Part shown: piece by piece, positions 35,179 to 43,947 of the stretch
Layout of the letters: the number at the start of each line of letters is the position of its first letter
Numbering within the stretch: position 1 is the first letter of the stretch
Origin: an uncultured Opitutaceae bacterium
GTDB lineage: Bacteria > Verrucomicrobiota > Verrucomicrobiia > Opitutales > Opitutaceae
Direction: 5' to 3'
NCBI GenBank assembly: GCA_903916755.1
Contig: CAIWXW010000182.1
Span: forward strand, 1-53,904
Length of the DNA: 53,904 nucleotides
Made by a program: the position numbers and the translations under genes
The notes under the pieces: model-generated
What the model saw: only the letters and a program-made list of their open reading frames with translations
Database searches by the model: none
Told to the model about the DNA's origin: nothing

Positions 35179-36044
35179 TTGACCTTTCTAAAGATCCGCT
35201 CGCGGCCGTCGAGCGGATCATAGGCGGCCGCCCGGGCCGTGAAGAGGACGGTCTCGCTGCGGCCGAGCCCGAGATAGCCGTAGGTCACGAGGCTGTCGTA
35301 GAAGAGGCCGTGCGCCCGCTCCTGCAGCTCCTTCCGGAAATAGATCATCACGTTCCGGCACAGAATGACGTGAAATTCGTTAAACGAGGCGTCGGAGACC
35401 AGGTTGTGGGTGCCGAAGACGACCGAGTCGCGCAGCTCGCGGCGAAAGACGACGGACTCGCTGTCGGCGGTAAAGTAGTTGGGGAAGGGAACCTGGCCGC
35501 CGGCCAGCTGGTAGTTTCGGGAATACTCCTGCATGGCCGAGAGGGGGAAAATCCCGGCGCGCGCCTGGTCGAGGACGACCTCGCTGACATCGGTCGCGTA
35601 GATGCGCACGCGCTCGCGGAGGCCTTCCTCGCGCAGCAGGATTGCGAGCGAATACACCTCCTGGCCGGTCGAGCAGCCCGCGATCCAGATCCGGATGAAA
35701 GGATAGGTGCGGAGGACCGGGACGATCTTCTCCCGGAAGACGCGGAAGAAGCCGGGGTCCCGAAACATCGCGGTCGTGTGCACCGTCAGGGTGCGGACGA
35801 GGTCCGCGAGCAGCCGCGGGTCCGCCTTCAGCTGCTGGTGGAGCCCCGAGACCGAGCCCGCGCCCGCCTCGGTCACCGCCTGGGCGACCCGGCGGCGCAG
35901 CGAGGAGTACGCGTAGCCCCGGAAATCGAGCCCGGACCGGTCGTGCACCGTGTCGAGCAGCAGCCGGAGGTCATCCAGGTCGGGCTCGCCCGCGGCCGCG
36001 AGGGGCGGCGGCGGCCCGGGAGGGGTGGCGTCCCCGGCGGTCAT
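35175..36044 (-). CDS. cheR: CheR-type protein-glutamate O-methyltransferase
   Basis: 289 residues from ATG 36044. A Pro/Gly-rich leader (1-20) precedes the CheR N-terminal helical domain (about 25-90, [16 protein letters not shown]) and the SAM-binding Rossmann fold with [17 protein letters not shown] (about 119-135), [18 protein letters not shown] and [18 protein letters not shown]. The enzyme uses SAM to methylate glutamates of signalling receptors. ATG 36044 overlaps by four bases (ATGA) with the stop of the receiver-domain remnant upstream, so it was originally the downstream partner of a response-regulator or hybrid-kinase gene. That gene is now broken (see junction). Confidence 0.9.
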   Translation of the reverse strand: MTAGDATPPGPPPPLAAAGEPDLDDLRLLLDTVHDRSGLDFRGYAYSSLRRRVAQAVTEAGAGSVSGLHQQLKADPRLLADLVRTLTVHTTAMFRDPGFFRVFREKIVPVLRTYPFIRIWIAGCSTGQEVYSLAILLREEGLRERVRIYATDVSEVVLDQARAGIFPLSAMQEYSRNYQLAGGQVPFPNYFTADSESVVFRRELRDSVVFGTHNLVSDASFNEFHVILCRNVMIYFRKELQERAHGLFYDSLVTYGYLGLGRSETVLFTARAAAYDPLDGRERIFRKVK

Positions 36045-36190
36045 CGGTAGAGCCAGACTCGCAGGAGGGAGACGAGCTTTTCGATGTCGACGGGCTTGGT
36101 GATGTAGTCGGAGGCGCCCGCCTCGATCGAGCGCTCGCGGTCGCCCTTCATCGCCTTGGCGGTCACGGCGATGATCGCCAGCGAGGCCGC
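36041..36190 (-). pseudogene. 3' remnant of a response-regulator receiver domain (5' part lost)
   Basis: Minus-strand codons from about 36184 down to the stop at 36041 read [18 protein letters not shown], then [20 protein letters not shown] and LLRVWLYR. This is the last third of a CheY-like receiver: the conserved Thr strand (AVTA), the Lys of TKP and the final helix. The phosphorylated Asp and everything before it are missing. Upstream of about 36185 the same frame becomes the antisense of a kinase gene and loses all similarity. The stop overlaps the cheR start, so this was the end of a hybrid kinase or regulator in one operon with cheR-cheB. Confidence 0.8.
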
Positions 36191-37229
36191 GGAGAACCCC
36201 GCCTTTCCGGCGGAGGCGCGCTCCCAATTTCTCGCCATCCGCAAGAACGTGGAGCTGGAGGCCCGCCTGATCGACGATCTCCTTGACCTGACCCGCGTCA
36301 CGCACGGGAAGATGACGCTCGAGGTCGGGGCCCACGACCCGGAGCGGATCGTGCGGGACGCGATCTACACGGTGGGGCGGGAGATCGAGCAGAAGGGCAT
36401 CGAGCTGCGCCTGAACCTGGCGGGCGAGGCGCGCCTGGTGGCCGTCGACGACGTGCGACTGCAGCAGGTGTTCTGGAACCTGCTGAAGAACGCGGTCAAG
36501 TTCACCCCGGAAAAGGGCGTGATCACCGTGTCGGTCCGGGGGGGCCGGGCGGCGGGAAGCGTCGCCATCTCGATCGCGGACACAGGCATCGGCCTTTCCG
36601 GCCAGGAATTGGAGCATATCTTCGACGCCTTCACCCAGGGCGATCACGCCAGCCACGGCGCCCACCGCTTCGGCGGGCTGGGGCTGGGCCTCGCGATCTC
36701 GAAGAGCCTGGTCGAACTGCAGGGAGGCACGCTGACGGCCACGAGCGCGGGGCCGGGGCGCGGCGCCACCTTTACGGTCACCTTGCCGCTGAGTTTAGCG
36801 GCGGTCGCCGCGCGGCCCACGCCCCCGGTGGAGTTGTCCGGGCCGGCGGCGGCGCTCGCCGGCTCGGGACCGCCGCGCCGCAAGGTGCTCCTGGTGGAGG
36901 ACCACGAGGCCACCCGGACGGCCTTGGAGCGGCTGCTCCGGCGGCGGAGCTACGAGGTCACGTCAGCGGGTTCGCTGGCCGAGGCGCGCAGCCACACCGC
37001 GGCGCATGCCTTCGACTTCCTGATTTCCGACATCGGCCTGCCCGACGGGACCGGCTTCGACCTGATGCGCGAGATGCGGGCGCAGGGCGGCGTGCGTGGC
37101 ATCGCGCTGACCGGCTACGGGACGGAGGAGGACGTCAGCCGCAGCCACGAGGCGGGCTTTCTCGTTCACCTCACCAAGCCGATCCTGGTCCAGTCGCTCG
37201 ACAAGGCGCTGACCGAGCTGCACCGCTGA
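36156..37229 (+). pseudogene. 5'-truncated hybrid histidine kinase (HATPase + receiver; phospho-acceptor His missing)
   Basis: The open frame begins at ATG 36156 inside the antisense of the receiver remnant; kinase similarity starts near 36186 ([20 protein letters not shown], then [14 protein letters not shown]). That is the second HisKA helix. The first helix with the His phospho-acceptor (usually HELRTPL) and any sensor domain are gone. The HATPase domain is complete: NLLKNAVKFTP (N box), ADTGIGLSG (G1) and GGLGLGLAISKSL (G2). A C-terminal receiver follows (about residues 245-355; phospho-Asp in LISDIGLPDG, Lys in LTKP). As it stands it cannot autophosphorylate, so it is probably a gene fragment, or an assembly misjoin. 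Confidence 0.78.
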
Positions 37230-37288
37230 CCGGGCCGGGCCGGGCTAAACGGAGTTCCCTTTGCCGGGCCGCTGCGTCAGCTTGAGGC

Positions 37289-40276
37289 ATGCCCCACCTG
37301 CCCTTACCCCGTCCCTGGCTGTCGCTGGTCTGTGCCCTGCTGTGCGCCGGCGGGCCGCTGGCCGCGGCGCCCGTCCCGGTGGTCGAGCCCCTTGATTTTT
37401 CGAGCGCCGGCTATGGCGGCGGCGGCGTGCCGCTGCCAGCCGTGCCGGCGCGGTTCACCGTCGCGCCGAGCGGGGGGGACGACACGCGGCTGATCCAGGC
37501 CGCCCTCGATGCCGTGGCGCGGCTGCCGCTTGACACCGAGGGGTTTCGCGGGGCGGTGGCGCTTCAGGCGGGCACCTATCGGCTGGCGGGCCAGCTGCGG
37601 ATCGGGGCCTCCGGCCTTGTCCTGCGCGGCCACGATACGGTGCTGGAGGCGACGGGCCAGTCCCGGCGCACCCTCATCGAGGTGGGGGGCGCGGGCGAGC
37701 CCAAGCGGGGCAAGGCGGTCGCCGTCACCGCCGCGGTCACGCCGGCGGGCGCCACCACGCTCGCCCTGGCCAGCGTGGAAGGACTCGCCCCGGGCCAGCG
37801 CATCTCGGTCCACCGGCCCAGCACGAAGGAGTGGATCGCCGCCTTGGGCATGGACCATTTCGCGGGCAACTACGCGGATATGCGCCTCGACTGGATTCCC
37901 GGGTCGCGCGACGTGGTGTGGGAGCGGACGATCCGGGGCGTCGACCCGGCGGCCCGCACCATCACGCTGGATGCGCCGATCACGACGGCGCTCGAGGCCA
38001 GGTTTGGCGGGGCGCACATCCACCCGCTGTCCTGGCCGGGCCGGATCCGGCACGTGGGCATCGAGGGGCTGACCTGCGTGAGCGATTTCGACGCCGGGCG
38101 CCCCAACGATGAGGAGCATGCTTGGATCGCGATCGCGATCGACCGGGCGGAGGACGCCTGGGTCCGTAACGTCGTCGCCCGGCAGTTCGTTTCGGCCTGC
38201 GTCTGGGTGGGGCATGAGGCCCGTGCGGTCACGGTGCAGGATTGCGCCAACCTGGCGCCGGAGGCCGAATCCGGCTCCTGGCGCCGGCTCGGGTTTTACG
38301 TCGATGGGCAGCAGGTGCTGGTGCTGCGCTGCGCCACCGAGGACGGGCGGCACGATTTTGCGGCCGGCCTGTGCGCGGCGGGCCCCAACGTCTTTCTCGA
38401 TTGCCAGACGACCCGGGCGCAGGTCGACATCGGGCCCTTCGAAAGCTGGGCCAGCGGCGCCCTGTACGACCACCTGACGATCGGCGGGGCGGGCCTCGCA
38501 TTCCTGAACCTCGGCCCGAAGACCCAGGGCGCCGGCTGGACGTCGGCCAACAACGTGGTCTGGAACACGGCGGCGGCCAGCCTCTTCAAGGTGGAGGACG
38601 CTCCGGGCGCCCCCAACCGGATCGTGGTCAATCCGGCCATCCCCTCGCTCTACCGCTCGCAGCTCGCCGGCCGGGCCGGCGCCGCGGCGGTGGCCGCCCT
38701 GGCGCCGGTCGCGCTGCCGGCGGAGCCGGCCGGGCTGGCGGCGTTTGATCCGTCCGCGGTGCCCCCGCCGGTCGTCCGGGCCGCCCGGCCGCTGCGGCTC
38801 GAGCACGGCTATTTTGTGGTGGGCGGCCGGGCCCTGTTCGGCACTTCGATGAGCGCCGCCCTCTGGAAGGGCCAGCTCGTCCCCGGCCGGGAGAAGGAGA
38901 CGGGCACCAGCCCCACGCGCTGGGCCCCCGGGCGCAGCGGTCCGAGCCTGACCGAAGACCTGGATGCCCTCACCGACAAGATGGCGGCGCAGCAGGCCCC
39001 GATCTACTGGGCTTTCCCGGGCCTCTGGTATGACCGGCGCCGCGAGGAGCATCTGATCACCCGTCGCGAGGACGGCGACGCCTATGGCCCCTTCTTCGAG
39101 TCGCCCTGGCGGCGGACGGGGCGGGGCCTGGCCTGGGACGGGCTGAGCCAGTACGACCTGACCCAATACAATCCCTGGTATTTCTCGCGGCTCCGGGAAA
39201 TGGCGGACGACTGCGCGGCGAAGGGCCTGATCTTCGCCTGCCAGCTCTACTGCAACCACAACGTCGAGGAGGCCTCGGCCCACTTCGCGGAATACGCCTG
39301 GCGCACCGCCAACAACGTCAACGCGACCCGCTTCCCCGAGCCGCCGCCCTTTGAGAACGCGGCTCAGAACCGGATCCACATCGCGGACCAGTTCTATGAC
39401 ACGCACAACGCGCAGCTGCGCGACCTGCACGAGCGCTACATCCGGCACACGCTCGACGTCCTGGCGGACTCGCCGAACCTGCTCGTCACCCTGGGCTACC
39501 AGTTCGCGGGCCCGCTGCCGTTCCAGCAGTTCTTCATCGATACCGTGGCGGCCTGGGAGCGGGAGCATGGCCGGCACGTGCGGCTGGTTCTGCAGACGAG
39601 CAAGGCCGTGACGGACGCGATCCTGGCCGATCCCGCGCGGGCGGCTCTGGTCGACGTGATTGACACGCGCTACTGGCAATACCTCGTCGACGGAAAGCTC
39701 TTCGCGCCGGACGGCCTGGGCCTGCTGGCCTTCCGCGAGCTGCGGACGAACGCCTTCGGCCGCGACGCCGCCGTTCCGACGAAGGCCGAATACGTCTATC
39801 GCCAGGTCCGCGAATACCGCGACCGGTTTCCGGACAAGGCCGTCATCACCGGGCAGGGCGGCTTCGGGCCGATCCCGATTTTGATGGCCGGCGGGGCGTC
39901 CTTTGTTTCAGCCGAAGGCGAGGCGGCGCGCGACGGGACGAAGCGCGATGACGAAGCCTTTGTGCGATTTGTGGCCCGGAACCTCGCGGGTGACCTGCCG
40001 CGGATGAAGCCGATCGACGGCCTGGCAGCCGACGCCTGGTGCTTCGGCGAAGAAGGGCGGCGGTTGCTGGTGTATTCGCCGAGCGGCGAGGCGATCCAGC
40101 TCACGCGTGATCCGCATCTGGCCCAGGCGATCGCGCTCTGGTTCAACCCGCGCACGGGCCAGACCCAGCCGGCGCGGACCGCTGACGGCCTGAAATTCAC
40201 GAAGCCGTCCGGCGAGGCCTGGCTCCTGTGGCTCAACCGCAGCCTGCCGACACCGCCGCCGGTGGCGGCGCTTTAG
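37289..40276 (+). CDS. Exported two-domain protein: pectate-lyase-3-type beta-helix plus DUF6298-like TIM-barrel/GH140-like half
   Basis: 995 residues with a Sec signal (LSLVCALLCAGGPLAAAP). Residues about 30-470 start with the FTVAPSGGDDTRLIQAALDAV motif of pectate-lyase-3 type right-handed beta-helices and continue with coil repeats (VRNVVARQFVSACVWVG, VTVQDCANLAPE). Residues about 505-880 appear to be a TIM barrel with a family-like QAPIYWAFPGLWYDRRREEH and DLTQYNPWYFSRLREMADDC. The C-terminal about 90 residues (LLVYSPSGEAIQL, ALWFNPRTGQTQ) resemble the collagen-binding-like beta domain that ends GH140 enzymes. I place it near DUF6298 proteins, seen in polysaccharide loci. The likely target is rhamnogalacturonan, but activity is unknown. 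Confidence 0.7.
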   Translation: MPHLPLPRPWLSLVCALLCAGGPLAAAPVPVVEPLDFSSAGYGGGGVPLPAVPARFTVAPSGGDDTRLIQAALDAVARLPLDTEGFRGAVALQAGTYRLAGQLRIGASGLVLRGHDTVLEATGQSRRTLIEVGGAGEPKRGKAVAVTAAVTPAGATTLALASVEGLAPGQRISVHRPSTKEWIAALGMDHFAGNYADMRLDWIPGSRDVVWERTIRGVDPAARTITLDAPITTALEARFGGAHIHPLSWPGRIRHVGIEGLTCVSDFDAGRPNDEEHAWIAIAIDRAEDAWVRNVVARQFVSACVWVGHEARAVTVQDCANLAPEAESGSWRRLGFYVDGQQVLVLRCATEDGRHDFAAGLCAAGPNVFLDCQTTRAQVDIGPFESWASGALYDHLTIGGAGLAFLNLGPKTQGAGWTSANNVVWNTAAASLFKVEDAPGAPNRIVVNPAIPSLYRSQLAGRAGAAAVAALAPVALPAEPAGLAAFDPSAVPPPVVRAARPLRLEHGYFVVGGRALFGTSMSAALWKGQLVPGREKETGTSPTRWAPGRSGPSLTEDLDALTDKMAAQQAPIYWAFPGLWYDRRREEHLITRREDGDAYGPFFESPWRRTGRGLAWDGLSQYDLTQYNPWYFSRLREMADDCAAKGLIFACQLYCNHNVEEASAHFAEYAWRTANNVNATRFPEPPPFENAAQNRIHIADQFYDTHNAQLRDLHERYIRHTLDVLADSPNLLVTLGYQFAGPLPFQQFFIDTVAAWEREHGRHVRLVLQTSKAVTDAILADPARAALVDVIDTRYWQYLVDGKLFAPDGLGLLAFRELRTNAFGRDAAVPTKAEYVYRQVREYRDRFPDKAVITGQGGFGPIPILMAGGASFVSAEGEAARDGTKRDDEAFVRFVARNLAGDLPRMKPIDGLAADAWCFGEEGRRLLVYSPSGEAIQLTRDPHLAQAIALWFNPRTGQTQPARTADGLKFTKPSGEAWLLWLNRSLPTPPPVAAL

Positions 40277-40318
40277 GGGCACCGGTTCAGGAAATTCGGC
40301 GCCATTCAGATTCCGTCC

Positions 40319-40335
40319 GGAAGCCGCCGGCTTCC
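40319..40335. terminator. Hairpin between convergent genes (possible bidirectional terminator)
   Basis: GGAAGCC, loop GCC, GGCTTCC: a perfect 7-bp stem in the 64-bp space between the stops of the DUF6298-like gene (40276) and the small basic ORF (40341). No long T tract on either side. Confidence 0.4.
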
Positions 40336-40340
40336 CGCCC

Positions 40341-40463
40341 TTAGCCGTGCTTCTTGCGCCCCTTCAGGTTCAGATTCTTGACGTTGATCGTCTTGAAGAC
40401 CGAGCGTAGCGAGGCCTGCTTCTGGTCGGCCTTCCAGGTCTTCTTCGGTTTCGGCGTCATCAT
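40341..40463 (-). CDS. 40-residue very basic protein
   Basis: Starts ATG-ATG at 40463/40460 and ends TAA at 40341: MMTPKPKKTWKADQKQASLR, then SVFKTINVKNLNLKGRKKHG. About a third of residues are Lys/Arg. The absence of a signal peptide and the ordered-looking SVFKTINVKNLNL strand suggest a small nucleic-acid or ribosome-associated protein, but I recognise no named family. Codon use (AAG, CTG, GGC) and stop context look genuine. It lies between the DUF6298-like gene (convergent) and the amidohydrolase operon (same strand, 66 bp upstream of this ORF's 3' neighbour). Confidence 0.6.
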   Translation of the reverse strand: MMTPKPKKTWKADQKQASLRSVFKTINVKNLNLKGRKKHG

Positions 40464-40529
40464 CCCCTGATGCTGGCGCCCGGCGGCGTTTCGCTCAAGG
40501 CCGCAATTCGGAGCGGGGCCGGGCCGCGG

Positions 40530-41501
40530 TCAGGAGGGCTGGTTCGAAGCCCGCTTGACCCACTTGTAGGCCGCCACCGAATTCTTCCAGAAGTATTTCT
40601 CGGCGGCCGCGCGGGACTTGGTCGAGAAATACTCCCGCACCAGGGCCACCGTGTCCGGCACCTCGGAGACCCCGACGCAGTTTGGCCAGTCGCTGCCAAA
40701 CAGCACCCGGTCCTCCCCGAAGGTGCCCATCAGGCTGTCGAGTCGGTCGCGGTGCGCCGCGAGGCCCGGCGTGATCGGGCCGCCCGGGCGGAGCGGATGA
40801 ACGATTTCCGACAGCTTGGTGTAGATCTGGGCCCGGGGCGCGAGCTCCTTCAGGACCGCGTCGTACTCGGCCTGGTTGGCCGGGGTCGGGTCGAATGAGG
40901 GCAGGTGGTCGATTACGATCCGCAGGTCCGGCACCTGGTCGCTGATCTTGACCACGGCCTGAAGGAGATCGATTCGCGGATTGGCCGTGTCGAGCACCAG
41001 GTCGTGCTGGGCCAGGAGCTTCAGCCCGGCGATGAAGGTCGGGTTGTCCGCCTGGGTCGTGATGGCGTAGCCCCAGTTGTTGCCGTAGCGGATGCCGCGG
41101 AAGAGGGGGTTCTTGGCGTAGCGGCCCAGATAGTCGGCGAATTCCGGCTTCTCCGGCTGCAGATTGCCCACGGTGCCGACCATGATCGACTCCGGCTGGA
41201 TCGTCTCCAGCACCCAGAGGTTGTCCTCGACCCAGGGGCTCGCGTCGATTTCCAGGGCGCCGACGATCCCGAGGTCCCGGGCGAAGGTGGCGTACATCGC
41301 CGGCGACGCCACGCCGCCGGGAAACTGGCGGCCCCCCTTGTAGGGCGCCCCCTGCGGACGGGTGCCATCGAAGAGATGGATGTGGGTGTCGATGATCGGG
41401 ATGTCATCGCGGGCCGTCGCCGCGCGCAGGGCGCGGGGCAGGGCGGCCGCGGCGAGCACGCTGCCGAGGAACTGGCGGCGGGAGAAACTGCGTTCGATCA
41501 C
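40530..41501 (-). CDS. Tat-exported amidohydrolase-2 family protein (sugar lactonase type)
   Basis: 323 residues from GTG 41501; the nearest in-frame ATG lies far upstream inside the DapA-like gene. The Tat signal RSFSRRQFLGSVLAAAALP starts the protein. The PF04909 TIM barrel has DTHIHLFD (His40, His42), later IDHLPSF and the metal-site FGSDWPN near the C-terminus. PF04909 members include L-fuconolactonase, L-rhamnono-lactonase and galactarolactone isomerase, all opening or rearranging sugar lactones. It is the last gene of a three-gene operon (14 bp after the DapA-like gene) whose other enzymes handle sugar acids, so a lactonase or lactone isomerase role is likely. Export is unusual for this step. 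Confidence 0.82.
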   Translation of the reverse strand: MIERSFSRRQFLGSVLAAAALPRALRAATARDDIPIIDTHIHLFDGTRPQGAPYKGGRQFPGGVASPAMYATFARDLGIVGALEIDASPWVEDNLWVLETIQPESIMVGTVGNLQPEKPEFADYLGRYAKNPLFRGIRYGNNWGYAITTQADNPTFIAGLKLLAQHDLVLDTANPRIDLLQAVVKISDQVPDLRIVIDHLPSFDPTPANQAEYDAVLKELAPRAQIYTKLSEIVHPLRPGGPITPGLAAHRDRLDSLMGTFGEDRVLFGSDWPNCVGVSEVPDTVALVREYFSTKSRAAAEKYFWKNSVAAYKWVKRASNQPS

Positions 41502-41515
41502 TGTGGCGCGGCGGC

Positions 41516-42577
41516 TCAGGCCCGGAGGTAGGGCTTGAGATAGGTATCCAGCGCGGCGCGAACGCCGGCGTCGTCCAGCTTGATGCCGCGCGTGACCGGG
41601 CCGGCGGCGGCCGCGCTCATGGAGATGTTCTTGCGGAAGCGGGTGTCCTCCTTGAAGACGCCGCGGGCGATCATGATGCGGTTCTGGTCCGCCATGCCGA
41701 GGCTGTCGAAGGCGAGGATGTGGCCGAACATGACGAACGCCTCCTGGCGCCGATCCGCGTGCCACAGATCGTAGGCCTGCGCGTAGATGTCGGCGACACT
41801 CGGATAGGGGCAATGGCCGAGGACCCCGCGCTCCATCTCCGTGATCATGGTCTTGACGCCCTGGCCCGAGAAGACGACGAGCTCGTCGTTGGTCCGGCGG
41901 CGAAGCTCGCGGACGCGGTCCTGCGGGATGCCCGCCTCGTCCTTCACGTGCTTCATCGTCGGGATCGTTTTCGTCATCTCGACCAGCAGGTCGATGCTCA
42001 TGGTTCCGGTCGCCTGGGCAAACAGCGGCAGGTCGGTGAGGGCGCCCACCTGCTGATAGTAGGCGAGGAGCGCCTTCTCGTCTGTCACCTTGGCCGGCGG
42101 CAGCGATATGATCGCGTCGGCGCCGTTCTTGGCGGCGTGGGCGGCGTACCGGCCGACCTCGGCCATGTCCTTGCCCTGGACGCCGATCACGACGGCGGCG
42201 TTGCCGCCCTTGGCGGTGGAGATCAGGGCCTCCGCGCCCGCCATCCGCTCGTCCTCGCGCAGGGCCGCCCAGTTGCTGGCGAGCTGCGGCCACATCAGGC
42301 CATGGACGCCGCCGCGGTTGCAGAAGGTGATCTGCGCCGCCAGCGAATCGAGATCGAGCTTGTCGTCGGGGGTGAAGGGCGACCCGGCGATGGGAAACAG
42401 GCCCTTGAGCTCGCGCGGCTTCTGCCGGGGCACCGGCTGGGCCGCGGCGTCGCTCTGGGCCTTGGCGCCGCGGACGGCGAGGGCGAGGCCGAGGGCGCCG
42501 GTGCCGAGGGCCTGCAGGAACTGGCGGCGGGGCAGGACGGGGGAGGAAACGGAGGCGGGGACTTTGGTCATGGTCAT
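41516..42577 (-). CDS. Tat-exported DapA-superfamily lyase (sugar-acid aldolase/dehydratase type)
   Basis: 353 residues with a Tat signal (PRRQFLQALGTGALGLALAV, residues about 16-35, then cleavage near AKA-QS). The (beta/alpha)8 barrel has the Schiff-base Lys212 in MKHVKDEAG. The usual GTTGE loop is replaced by QLASN (98-102), and the usual YN-x-P motif by LPLFAQ (183-188), so the catalytic Tyr of dihydrodipicolinate synthase is missing. Members of this superfamily include KDG aldolase, 5-dehydro-4-deoxyglucarate dehydratase (KdgD) and KDF-type aldolases. By context it should act on the 2-keto-3-deoxy acid made by the enolase-superfamily gene next door (50 bp upstream). The changed motifs make the exact reaction uncertain. 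Confidence 0.8.
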   Translation of the reverse strand: MTMTKVPASVSSPVLPRRQFLQALGTGALGLALAVRGAKAQSDAAAQPVPRQKPRELKGLFPIAGSPFTPDDKLDLDSLAAQITFCNRGGVHGLMWPQLASNWAALREDERMAGAEALISTAKGGNAAVVIGVQGKDMAEVGRYAAHAAKNGADAIISLPPAKVTDEKALLAYYQQVGALTDLPLFAQATGTMSIDLLVEMTKTIPTMKHVKDEAGIPQDRVRELRRRTNDELVVFSGQGVKTMITEMERGVLGHCPYPSVADIYAQAYDLWHADRRQEAFVMFGHILAFDSLGMADQNRIMIARGVFKEDTRFRKNISMSAAAAGPVTRGIKLDDAGVRAALDTYLKPYLRA

Positions 42578-42627
42578 GGTTCTGGGTGCGCCGACCGGGG
42601 CCGGCGCGGGTTCAGGAAGAGGTGAGG

Positions 42628-43947
42628 TTAGCGGTCGATCCGGACCAGCATCTTGTCGAGGGCGTCGCGATTCAGGCTGACACCCAGGCCGGGGCCCTTC
42701 ATGGCCTCGACGTAGCCGTCCGCGTTGATCCGGAACTTCTCGTTGAGGTAGGGCCGGTCCGTCAGGGTCGGGGGATAGGGCATCTCGAACCAGAAGGTGT
42801 TCGGGAGCGCCAGTTCGAGCTGGAAGTGAACCGCGAGGTCGAAGCCGTTGCCCCAGTTGTGGGGGGTGCAGGGCATGCCGAAGGCGTCGGCCAGCTGGCC
42901 GACCCGGAAGCCGCCGCTGATGCCGCCGACATTGTCGGAGATCAGGCGGACGATATCGAGGGCGCCGCGGCGGATGTACTCGGCGTAGCCCTGGATGCTG
43001 TAGACGAATTCGCCCACCTCGATCGGGATGGTGAGCTTCTGCCGCAGCTCGATCAGGCCTTCGATGTCGCTGGTCGGGATCGGATCCTCGAAGGAGTAAT
43101 AGTTGTATTCTTCCAGCGCCCGGCCGACCCGGAGCGCCTCAAAGACGTTGTACTGCTGGACCGGATCGAACAGCAGGGTGAACTCCGGCCCGACGGCCTC
43201 GCGGACGGTCCTGATCTCCTCGATGTGACCGACATGCGCCGGGATCGGTCCGCCGCTCGGATGCTGGCCCGGGCCGGGGTGGATCTTGTAGCACTTGAAG
43301 CCCATCTTCTTGGCCTCGAGCGCCTGGGGCGCGAATTCCTCGAGGGTGGGCAGGTGCAGCGAGCTCCCGTAGGCCAGCATCCGCTCCTTGGTCCCGCCGA
43401 GCAGCTTGTAGATCGGGCGGTTGACCGCCTTGCCCACGATGTCCCACAGGCAGACGTCGATGATGGCCGCGTGATAGTTGGTCTCCTCGATGCTCCCCAG
43501 ATGAATCCCGTTCGGATAGCCGAAGCCGCCCACGAAGCCGCCGCTGCGGCCGAGCGCCCGGGTCGGGTGGACGCGGGCGTTCATCCCGGCCGTGAGCGAG
43601 GGGAGGAGGTCGACGACGCTCTTCCCGAGGCAGAGGCCCTTGGCGTATTCCAGCCACCCCGTCCCCGGGACGCGGTTGCCGATCGTATAGTTGCCCTCGA
43701 TTCCGCTCGCCGTGACGATGGAGACGATCTCGCCGCTTTCCGGGCTGTTGATCCGGCGCATGCTCGAGCCCAGATTGGTGACGTAGATCTTCACCTCCGT
43801 GATGGTGAGGTCGGGCAGGTCCCGCGGCTTGATGCCCACCGCCTCGGCCGCCAGGCGGGCCGGGCTGATGAGTCCGGAGGCGCCGACGAGCGCCCCCAGG
43901 GTCGAGGCGCCGAGGAAGTCACGGCGGGAGAATTGGCGATTGGTCAT
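42628..43947 (-). CDS. Tat-exported enolase-superfamily (mandelate racemase-type) sugar-acid dehydratase
   Basis: 439 residues from ATG 43947, where the Tat motif NRQFSRRDFLGASTLGA begins. N-terminal capping domain (about 45-180) plus the modified barrel with metal ligands Asp261 (LLFDPVQQY), Glu287 (SFEDPIP) and Glu313 (VGEFVYS). The base candidates are Lys221 (KCYKIHPGPG), Asp338 (RLISDN) and His363 (TPHNWGNG). This Lys plus His-Asp arrangement is that of mandelate racemase-group acid-sugar dehydratases and cycloisomerases. The first metal ligand is followed by PV instead of the usual AN. It is the first gene of the leftward operon, probably dehydrating an aldonate/aldarate, or isomerising a lactone as galactarolactone cycloisomerase does. 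Confidence 0.85.
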   Translation of the reverse strand: MTNRQFSRRDFLGASTLGALVGASGLISPARLAAEAVGIKPRDLPDLTITEVKIYVTNLGSSMRRINSPESGEIVSIVTASGIEGNYTIGNRVPGTGWLEYAKGLCLGKSVVDLLPSLTAGMNARVHPTRALGRSGGFVGGFGYPNGIHLGSIEETNYHAAIIDVCLWDIVGKAVNRPIYKLLGGTKERMLAYGSSLHLPTLEEFAPQALEAKKMGFKCYKIHPGPGQHPSGGPIPAHVGHIEEIRTVREAVGPEFTLLFDPVQQYNVFEALRVGRALEEYNYYSFEDPIPTSDIEGLIELRQKLTIPIEVGEFVYSIQGYAEYIRRGALDIVRLISDNVGGISGGFRVGQLADAFGMPCTPHNWGNGFDLAVHFQLELALPNTFWFEMPYPPTLTDRPYLNEKFRINADGYVEAMKGPGLGVSLNRDALDKMLVRIDR

